From Bacteroidales bacterium UBA5219 (GTDB taxonomy: Bacteria > Bacteroidota > Bacteroidia > Bacteroidales > ML635J-15): a stretch of 15,333 bases of DNA. The translations under genes and the position numbers were made by a program. Each line of letters starts with the position of its first letter. Position 1 is the first letter of the stretch. Below, one piece after another: positions 7,310 through 13,562 of this stretch. A model generated the notes under the pieces. The model saw only the letters and a program-made list of their open reading frames with translations. It was not told where the DNA came from and did not search any database. The stretch spans positions 34,718-50,050 of the forward strand of contig DHVB01000015.1 in assembly GCA_002412425.1 (NCBI GenBank), in the 5' to 3' direction.

Positions 7310-8829
7310 GATTGCTTAGGTAGTTTATCTTTTTTATTTGTTTTACCTTTCATAACTTTATGTGTTATTTCCAAAGCTTCTTCGTCGTCAGTAATTACCA
7401 AAATTGAATCGCCAACAAAAAGTTCTGTATTTCCTCGCGGAACAAAATACTGGTCGTCTCGTTTTACTAAAACAATCAGCGTATTGTCTGGCACGCTTAA
7501 ATCCATTAATCTTGAACCATTTGCTAAATATTCTTCTTTTATAGTTATTTCGCTCATAAAAGATTTTATTTCGTCAGCAATTTCTACATCGAATTTTTTC
7601 AATTTTCTTTTAGGCGGAGCATCTTCTGATACTTTTAGCCATTTAGCCATTATGCTTACTGAAGTTCCTTGTACTAATAGCGAAATAATTGTTATAAAAA
7701 ACACAATGTTGAAAATAGTTTTTGCATGTGATATTTCTGCTACCCATGGATATGTTGCAAATATAATAGGTACTGCACCGCGTAATCCTACCCAAGAAAC
7801 ATAGCTTTTTGCTCTTATTGTCATTTTTCTAAATGGTAGAAGGCAAGCAAAAACTGTTATTGGACGTGAAACAAAAATCATAAATAAACCAACAAGAATT
7901 CCCACACCTGCTATTGGTAGCAATTCAGAAGGATTAACTAACAAGCCTAATGTAAGGAACATCACTATTTGTACTAACCAAGTCATTCCGTCAAAGAATT
8001 TTAGCGAACTACGTTTGTGTACAAATCTACTGTTTCCAACAAATAAACCACCAATATATACAGCTAAATAACCGTTGCCATCAATAAAAGTGGTAAATCC
8101 AAATAAAAATAGCATTAGGGTAAAAAGCAAAACAGAATAAAGAGCATCGTTTTCTAGGTTAATTTTGTTGATAATGCGAACAAATACATATTTCCCTAAT
8201 AAGAAACCTGCTAATCCACCTAAAATTAATTGTTTAAAAAACATGAACACAGCTGCCCAAGTGTCTATTTCTGGAGATTTTATAAGTTGAATAAGTACAA
8301 TAGTGAGCATATACGCCATAGGGTCGTTACTTCCGCTTTCAAACTCTAATAAAGGTCGTAAATTTTCTTTTAGTGCAAGATTTCGCGAACGTAGTATAGA
8401 GAATACGGAGGCAGAATCTGTAGATGACATCACACTGGCAAGCAACAGAGACTCTAATAACGAGAATGTTACAGCATTAAAGAAATTGCTAGTTAGCCAA
8501 TATATAAAAACTCCTGTTATTAAAGCTGTGAGCATTACGCCAATAGTAGCAAGTATAAATCCTTGTACCGCAATTGGTTTTATTTCAGACATGCGGGTAT
8601 CCATTCCACCCGAAAATAAAATAATGTTAAGGGCAACCACTCCAACAGCTTGGGCTATTTTTGGCGAATCAAACTCAAGACCAACTCCGTCTGACCCAAA
8701 CAATACGCCTATTAATAAAAAAAGGAGAAGGATAGGCACGCCAAACCGACTTCCCATTTTGCCTACCAAAAGACTGATAAAAATGAGAACTGAAATGACT
8801 AATACAAATAATTCTATCGAGACATTCAT
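7306..8829 (-). CDS. Potassium/proton antiporter (CPA1 family, CvrA/NhaP2 type)
   Basis: An inner-membrane cation/proton exchanger, 507 aa. Residues 1-400 hold about 12 hydrophobic segments. Ion-site motifs of CPA1 antiporters are present: SSTDSASV (135-142, equivalent to the TM4 TDP region) and ESGSNDP (164-170), with the conserved Asn168-Asp169 pair. After a lysine-rich linker (PPKRKLKKFD), a cytosolic RCK-C/TrkA-C type domain covers about 410-490, usually a ligand-sensing module controlling transport. This arrangement matches the K+/H+ antiporters CvrA/NhaP2, but Na+ specificity cannot be excluded from sequence alone. Its stop codon overlaps that of the convergent kinase gene. The start at 8829 is very close to a TAnnTTTG box, implying a short leader. 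Confidence 0.9.
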   Translation of the reverse strand: MNVSIELFVLVISVLIFISLLVGKMGSRFGVPILLLFLLIGVLFGSDGVGLEFDSPKIAQAVGVVALNIILFSGGMDTRMSEIKPIAVQGFILATIGVMLTALITGVFIYWLTSNFFNAVTFSLLESLLLASVMSSTDSASVFSILRSRNLALKENLRPLLEFESGSNDPMAYMLTIVLIQLIKSPEIDTWAAVFMFFKQLILGGLAGFLLGKYVFVRIINKINLENDALYSVLLFTLMLFLFGFTTFIDGNGYLAVYIGGLFVGNSRFVHKRSSLKFFDGMTWLVQIVMFLTLGLLVNPSELLPIAGVGILVGLFMIFVSRPITVFACLLPFRKMTIRAKSYVSWVGLRGAVPIIFATYPWVAEISHAKTIFNIVFFITIISLLVQGTSVSIMAKWLKVSEDAPPKRKLKKFDVEIADEIKSFMSEITIKEEYLANGSRLMDLSVPDNTLIVLVKRDDQYFVPRGNTELFVGDSILVITDDEEALEITHKVMKGKTNKKDKLPKQS

Positions 8830-8836
8830 AATTTTG

Positions 8837-8844
8837 CAAAACTA
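8837..8844 (-). promoter_or_regulatory. Candidate -7 box for the antiporter gene
   Basis: The minus strand reads TAGTTTTG, matching TAnnTTTG, and ends only 7 nt before the ATG at 8829. If used, the transcript would be nearly leaderless. No TTTG is found at the expected -33 position. Confidence 0.35.
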
Positions 8845-8937
8845 ATAATTTTTTAATAATTATTTTAATAAAATTTTTGAAAAATACTTTTGTGCATATT
8901 ATTTTCGGTAAAAATCTTTTTATAATTATGAATAATG

Positions 8938-8945
8938 TATTTTTG
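8938..8945 (+). promoter_or_regulatory. Candidate -7 box for pyrC
   Basis: TATTTTTG matches TAnnTTTG, 33 nt before the pyrC ATG. A second match, TACTTTTG, lies at 8885-8892. Neither has a clear -33 TTTG at the usual spacing, and the region is very A+T-rich, so chance matches are possible. Confidence 0.35.
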
Positions 8946-8978
8946 TGTAAAATTTAATGATATTTCTAATAATGTGCT

Positions 8979-10310
8979 ATGACAACTTTAATTAAAAATG
9001 CTTTATTAATCAACGAAAATAACTCACAAATTGCTAGTTTACTTATTGAAGACGAAAGGATAAAAAAGATTTTTTCTGAGAATGAAAATTTACCCCATGC
9101 TGATAAAATTATCGATGCGACAGGCTTGTGGTTGTTGCCAGGTATTATTGATGACCAAGTGCATTTTCGTGAGCCTGGTTTAACACAAAAAGCCGATATT
9201 GCTTCTGAATCTGCAGCTGCTGTTGCAGGTGGATTAACTTCTTTTATAGAAATGCCAAATACTAATCCTGCAACAATAACAAATCAACTTTTACAAGAAA
9301 AATTTGATATAGCTAAAAACAGTTCTTACATCAATTATTCCTTTATGTTAGGAGCAACAAATGATAATATTGAAGAAATAAGGAATATAAATAAATCTGA
9401 AGTTGCTGGAATAAAGATGTTTTTGGGGTCTTCAACAGGCGATTTGTTAGTAGATGACGATGAGGCTATAGAAAATATTTTGAGTTCAACAAAGTCAATT
9501 GTTGCAGTTCATTGTGAGGATAATGAAATAATTAATGCAAATCTTAAAAAGTTTGAGGCAAAATATGGCAGTAATATTCCTTCAAAATTTCACTCTCAAA
9601 TTCGTTCGGAAGATGCTTGTTACAAATCATCGTCTAAAGCAATTGAAATAGCTAAAAAAACAGGTGGTCGCTTACATATTTTTCATTTAAGTACCGAGAA
9701 AGAACTAGAATTATTAAGCAATGAGCCTCTTTCTCAGAAAAATATAACAGCTGAGGTTTGCGTTCATCATCTTTGGTTCTCTGACAAAGATTATGAAAGA
9801 TTGGGAAATAAAATTAAATGGAATCCTGCGGTAAAAACTGAGAAAGATAGATTAGCCTTAATACAAGCCTTGAAAGATGGCAAAATAGATGTAGTAGGTA
9901 GTGATCATGCTCCACATTTATTATCAGAAAAAATGCAAGATTACACAAAAGCTCCTTCGGGTGGTCCTATGGTTCAACATACTCTTTTGGTAATGTTAGA
10001 ACTTGCTGAACAAAAATATTTTTCTAAAGAAGAAGTTGTAAAATTTACGTGCCATAATCCTGCTGAATTGTTTGGAATTGTTGATAGAGGCTTTGTTCGA
10101 GAAGGCTATTTTGCTGATTTAGTTTTGGTTAATCCAAATATTCCAACAAAAGTAGAAAAAGAAAATCTTTTGTATAAATGCAAGTGGTCGCCTTTAGAAG
10201 GTGAAACTTTTAAACATTCTGTTCAAACTACTTTTGTAAATGGGAAAATAGTATTTGATAAAGGGAAGTTGACGGGAATTAAGTCTGCTAAACAACTGCG
10301 ATTCAGTTAA
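8979..10310 (+). CDS. pyrC: Dihydroorotase
   Basis: Zinc-dependent cyclic amidohydrolase of de novo pyrimidine synthesis, converting N-carbamoyl-aspartate to dihydroorotate reversibly in the cytosol. The 443-aa length fits class I dihydroorotases. Visible landmarks: DDQVHFREPGLT (58-69) followed by MPNTNP; GIKMFLGSSTG with Lys146 as candidate carboxylated metal bridge; VHCEDN with His178; HIFHLST with His233 and His236; GSDHAPH with Asp309 and His310; and a C-terminal GYFADLVLVNP typical of amidohydrolases. The first His of the usual HxH metal motif is Gln60, with His62 retained. I recall this DDQVHF form from other Bacteroidota enzymes, so it is probably a lineage trait and not a defect. It stands alone; no other pyr gene is in the window. 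Confidence 0.94.
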   Translation: MTTLIKNALLINENNSQIASLLIEDERIKKIFSENENLPHADKIIDATGLWLLPGIIDDQVHFREPGLTQKADIASESAAAVAGGLTSFIEMPNTNPATITNQLLQEKFDIAKNSSYINYSFMLGATNDNIEEIRNINKSEVAGIKMFLGSSTGDLLVDDDEAIENILSSTKSIVAVHCEDNEIINANLKKFEAKYGSNIPSKFHSQIRSEDACYKSSSKAIEIAKKTGGRLHIFHLSTEKELELLSNEPLSQKNITAEVCVHHLWFSDKDYERLGNKIKWNPAVKTEKDRLALIQALKDGKIDVVGSDHAPHLLSEKMQDYTKAPSGGPMVQHTLLVMLELAEQKYFSKEEVVKFTCHNPAELFGIVDRGFVREGYFADLVLVNPNIPTKVEKENLLYKCKWSPLEGETFKHSVQTTFVNGKIVFDKGKLTGIKSAKQLRFS

Positions 10311-10503
10311 AAATTGAAAAAGTTTTTAGTTTTTACTATGAAGATGAACTAAGAATTAAGAATTGTGTCTCGGCTTCGCTCAACACCCGATAATTAAGAA
10401 TTATTTGCTCGCTTTGCTCGCTTGGGTTTGCTTCGCAGAGTTCGCAAGCTCACTCTGCTCGCAATCTCAGTGGGGTATATCAGTTCATAAAGAAAAGCTA
10501 AAC
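10311..10503. repeat. Repeat-bearing spacer after pyrC
   Basis: A non-coding stretch between convergent genes. It holds a G+C-richer patch with GCTCGC-type simple repeats (10407-10422), a minus-strand GGGTGTTGAG (10379-10388) shared with the repeat cluster at the window start, TTCGC motifs, and the 25-nt exact copy of the 4784-4808 repeat. The 5' part carries GTTTTTAGTTTTTA (about 10320-10333), also seen near 4822. No protein-coding signal is apparent. Confidence 0.65.
10432..10456. repeat. Interspersed repeat, copy 2
   Basis: Exact 25-nt match, in the same orientation, to 4784-4808. The two copies lie about 5.6 kb apart, both in intergenic DNA. Confidence 0.8.
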
Positions 10504-10536
10504 AAAAAAAGCTGGAGAATTTCTCCAGCTTTTTTT
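10504..10536. terminator. Bidirectional intrinsic terminator
   Basis: Stem GCTGGAG (10511-10517), loop AATTT, and CTCCAGC (10523-10529). The stem is flanked by seven A (10504-10510) and seven T (10530-10536), so a T-tract follows the hairpin on both strands. It lies 2 nt beyond the minus-strand surface-operon stop and faces the pyrC transcript from the other side. Confidence 0.9.
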
Positions 10537-10538
10537 AC

Positions 10539-12257
10539 TTATTCTTTATTTTTTTCAACTTTAAATTTTGAAACTCTGTGTTTGCTTGCATCAGCTCCTT
10601 TTAGTTCAACTGTTTTTTGTGGACCTTTGTGGAATAATGCGTCATGTATGTCTTGTTTTTTAGCTTGGTCAACTTCTAATTGAGATTTTAAGTTAGCATC
10701 AATTTGGGTATTAGATTTTTTAGTATTTTCAGATTTTGAAGCAACAGCTATCCAATTAAATTTAAAATTATTAGCATCTTCAACAGCTAAAGTAAATCCA
10801 GTGCTTGTTTGAGATTTAATATAATAATCTTTTACTGCTGACATTGGAGTAACTGTTACAATAGGTTCTGTTCCATTAAAATCTTTATTATAATTTACAA
10901 AAATTTCATTACCATTTAAAATAGCAGTACCAAAATCAAAAATTTCTGTTACTTGTTCTTTTAGTTTGTCTATATCTCTACGGTTTATTTGAACACCAGT
11001 TATTCCAAGAGTTGCTAAGCTATAAATATCAATTCCAGAAAAGCTATTATCTTGAATAAAATCAGGAGTTTCGTCTAAAATAAATCCCATGTGCATATTG
11101 TAACGTGTGCGTTGTTCTCCTCCAGCAATTTTCATATCATTTTCAGATTTATATTTATAAAAACTTGGTTTCATTGCCATAATATTATCCATAAGATAAG
11201 AATTAATATTATCATCAAAATATGTAATATCACGTTTTAGTTCTCTTCTGGAAACTTGAACTGGATTAGATGTATATATTGCCCACCATTCTAAACCGGA
11301 TCCTCCAACATAACCATAGCCTCCTTGCTCAGAAGCTATTGTAATTTCTCCAGCAGCAGAATTTATTAAAAAATGTGTTCCTGAGCCACTGTATCCATAA
11401 CTTGCTTCAATTTGAGCTTTGCCGGCAGCCAATATGCTAGGGTTAAGCGGATCTTGTCCTGCTGAAACAACTTGAAAAGCAGCACTTGTAGCATCGCTTG
11501 TTTCTGCAAAAAGACCAGGATAATTCACTCCATTAAAATATCCTCCAAAAGATCTGTTTTTTCCTTGTCCTCTTACACCATAGCTTGCTCCAACAGTGCT
11601 ATTACTTTCAGATTCGCCCCAAACTCCAGCACCAATACCTGTTCCATCATGAAAACCAGATAATCCAGCCGAGATATCTTCTCCTGTTAAAGAGGAATTA
11701 GTAATACCTTGAACTCCAGAATAAAGATTTGTTGTATTAGTAATTTCTCCAAATAATGAAACCCCAGATTGAGTATTAATTGCAAAGACTCCTGCTGATG
11801 GTTCAGCTGTAGTTCCTTTATTGCTTTCAATATAAAGAGGAGTCATGCCAACTCCAGTAGCAGGTAATATCATTTCAACAGGTCCTGCATTAACATTAAT
11901 TGTTCTACCAGCACCAGCTCCTCCACAATTATATGCTTCTTCTAAGGTTTCACAATCGCTTGATCCGGCACCGACCATAACCCATTGGGTTCCGTCCCAG
12001 TAATAGAAACCTTTTGTTAAACTACCTGCTGAATTATAAACCAATAAGCCTGTAGCAGGTGCATTAACAGGCGTTGTACCATTATTTAAGGCAACTAAAG
12101 TTACTCGTGGAATTAACAAACCTTTATTAGTTGATGTCATATCCAAAAGTGCAGAAGGATGTGGAGTTGATGTTCCAAATCCAACATTTTGCTGAGCATT
12201 GATAATGTTTGTTATCAATAAAACATTACAAAAAAGTATTAGTGCTATTTTTTTCAT
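10539..12257 (-). CDS. Secreted tail-fibre-like protein with S74 chaperone region and extra C-terminal domain
   Basis: A 572-aa exported protein, paralogous to the gene upstream. A signal peptide ends at about Ala21 (NIINA|QQNVG). The 'NVGFGTSTPHPSALLDM...KGLLIPR' opening (24-51) and 'AYNCGGAGAGRTINVNAGPVE' region (108-128) are shared with many Bacteroidota surface proteins annotated as tail-fibre-domain. The middle is Gly/Ser/Thr-rich with VQG, VWG and VRG repeats, suggesting beta-helical fibre folding. An S74-type peptidase/chaperone region starts at Ser336-Arg-Arg-Glu-Leu-Lys341, keeping the Ser-x4-Lys dyad spacing, followed by MGFILDETPDF. Unlike the usual S74 layout, about 130 residues follow: a beta-rich domain (about 440-505, FGTAILNGN, PIVTVTPMS) and a basic tail. 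It has no T9SS C-terminal signal. It is the last gene before the terminator. Partner and target are unknown. Confidence 0.8.
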   Translation of the reverse strand: MKKIALILFCNVLLITNIINAQQNVGFGTSTPHPSALLDMTSTNKGLLIPRVTLVALNNGTTPVNAPATGLLVYNSAGSLTKGFYYWDGTQWVMVGAGSSDCETLEEAYNCGGAGAGRTINVNAGPVEMILPATGVGMTPLYIESNKGTTAEPSAGVFAINTQSGVSLFGEITNTTNLYSGVQGITNSSLTGEDISAGLSGFHDGTGIGAGVWGESESNSTVGASYGVRGQGKNRSFGGYFNGVNYPGLFAETSDATSAAFQVVSAGQDPLNPSILAAGKAQIEASYGYSGSGTHFLINSAAGEITIASEQGGYGYVGGSGLEWWAIYTSNPVQVSRRELKRDITYFDDNINSYLMDNIMAMKPSFYKYKSENDMKIAGGEQRTRYNMHMGFILDETPDFIQDNSFSGIDIYSLATLGITGVQINRRDIDKLKEQVTEIFDFGTAILNGNEIFVNYNKDFNGTEPIVTVTPMSAVKDYYIKSQTSTGFTLAVEDANNFKFNWIAVASKSENTKKSNTQIDANLKSQLEVDQAKKQDIHDALFHKGPQKTVELKGADASKHRVSKFKVEKNKE

Positions 12258-12265
12258 GTTATTTA
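12243..12265. repeat. Duplicated start region of the S74 paralogs, copy 1
   Basis: 23 nt spanning the start codon of the downstream S74 gene, including TGCTATTTTTTTCATG, are identical to 13535-13557 around the upstream paralog's start. The identity runs 8 nt upstream of the ATG, indicating that the duplication included the translation-initiation region. Confidence 0.75.
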
Positions 12266-13549
12266 TTTTTTACTTTTTAATTCTTCAATTTCATTTTTTA
12301 AGGCATCGACCTCATTTTTAAGTTCTTTAACCGCTTCAATTAAAACTGGAATTAATTCATTATATTTAACAGTTTTATATACTGTTTCGTCTCCTAAGTT
12401 TCTGAAAACAGCATTCTCTGAAATCATCTCAGGGAATATCGCTTGAACTTCTTGTGCTATTACACCGTACTGTACACGTTCGTGCATAGTGATGTTTCCG
12501 TCGATGTCTCTTTTCGGAGTTTTTAAGGTATAGCTATTACCAGATAATTGTGCAATTTTTTCTAAAGCACTAGAGATAGGAGTAATATTACTCTTTAATC
12601 TACTGTCACTGATGTCGAACCATCCACCAAGAGAGTAACCACTACCTTCAACACCAAGGTCAGCCGTGAAGTATCCAGCCCATCCATTAGTTACGTCAGT
12701 TGTTTGCCCATAAATACCTGTTACACCAATTCCGTAAACTCCTGCAGTTGGATAAGTGTCAGTATTATCATATGGTCCTGTATTAATTCCATATACTCCA
12801 TAACCATCTATTTTAGAAGAAGTACCAACAACTCCGTTGTATCCTTCTCCTAAAACACCATGACCACCATTTGTTCTTAGGTTATTTCCATAAACTGCTG
12901 CTGGTCCTGTTGCTGTAGCGGGGATTTGTCCAGCTACACCATAACCATTGCCAGAATTTGAACCTAAAATAGCAGAGCTAAGAGCTCCATCACCAGCAAT
13001 ATAAGTACTATTAGTTTCTGCTTGGATTGTTGCATATGGATTTGAAGCAAAAGTGTTATTTCCTCTAATAGCAACTCCGGCAACAGTAGTAATAGCATCA
13101 ATTGCAAAAGAGTTTGGTCTATTATTTGTAACCAAAAGAGCTTTATTAATAGTTCCGGAATTCATGGTAATTTCCACAGGTCCAGAGTTGGCGTTAATTG
13201 TTCTACCTGCACCTGGTCCTCCACAATTGTAAGCTGCTTCTAGGGTTGTACAACCGCCACCACCTACCATAGTCCATTGGGTTCCGTTCCAGTAATAAAA
13301 ACCACTTGGTAAAGTACTAGTAGTTGTATTAAAAACCAATAAACCTGGAGCTGGACTAGTTACAGGAGAACTATTATTTAGAGCTGTTAATGTTACTCTT
13401 GGTATTAATAAACCTTTGTCATTTGCTGAAAGTTCTAAAAGTGCAGAAGCATGTGGATTTGTTGTTCCAATTCCTACGTTTTGCTGTGCGTTGATAATGT
13501 TTATTACTAAAAAAACATTACAAAAAAGTAAAAATGCTATTTTTTTCAT
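12263..13549 (-). CDS. Secreted tail-fibre-like protein with C-terminal S74 intramolecular chaperone
   Basis: A 428-aa exported protein. The signal peptide ends at about Ala21 (NIINA|QQNVG). The 'NVGIGTTNPHASALLEL' and 'AYNCGGPGAGRTINANSGPVE' modules match its 572-aa neighbour almost word for word. Residues about 140-310 are Gly-rich with GVxG motifs (GVLGEGYNGVVG, GVYGIN, GVYGIGVTGIYG), typical of fibre shafts. The C-terminus is a standard Peptidase_S74 domain: SDSRLKSNI with candidate dyad Ser314/Lys319, YGVIAQEVQAIFPE (361-374), YNELIPVLIEAVKEL (396-410), then a short coiled coil. In phage tailspikes this domain trimerises the fibre and cuts itself off before the Ser. No T9SS sorting domain is seen. 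It is 13 nt after the adhesin and 5 nt before its paralog. Confidence 0.87.
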   Translation of the reverse strand: MKKIAFLLFCNVFLVINIINAQQNVGIGTTNPHASALLELSANDKGLLIPRVTLTALNNSSPVTSPAPGLLVFNTTTSTLPSGFYYWNGTQWTMVGGGGCTTLEAAYNCGGPGAGRTINANSGPVEITMNSGTINKALLVTNNRPNSFAIDAITTVAGVAIRGNNTFASNPYATIQAETNSTYIAGDGALSSAILGSNSGNGYGVAGQIPATATGPAAVYGNNLRTNGGHGVLGEGYNGVVGTSSKIDGYGVYGINTGPYDNTDTYPTAGVYGIGVTGIYGQTTDVTNGWAGYFTADLGVEGSGYSLGGWFDISDSRLKSNITPISSALEKIAQLSGNSYTLKTPKRDIDGNITMHERVQYGVIAQEVQAIFPEMISENAVFRNLGDETVYKTVKYNELIPVLIEAVKELKNEVDALKNEIEELKSKK

Positions 13550-13557
13550 GTTATTTA
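13535..13557. repeat. Duplicated start region of the S74 paralogs, copy 2
   Basis: Identical 23-nt counterpart of 12243-12265, covering the start codon of the 428-aa gene and 8 nt of upstream spacer. Confidence 0.75.
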
Positions 13558-13562
13558 AATTT

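Noticed and set aside
8303..8845. 180-codon plus-strand ORF
   Set aside because: Entirely antisense to the antiporter coding sequence; it has no family features and is a codon-bias shadow.
10363..10683. 106-codon plus-strand ORF with a Cys-rich product
   Set aside because: It spans the interspersed repeat and the terminator and then runs antisense into the S74 gene.
10539..13549. Prophage tail module
   Set aside because: The proteins have signal peptides and lie in an operon with a T9SS adhesin, and no phage structural, lysis or integration gene is visible.
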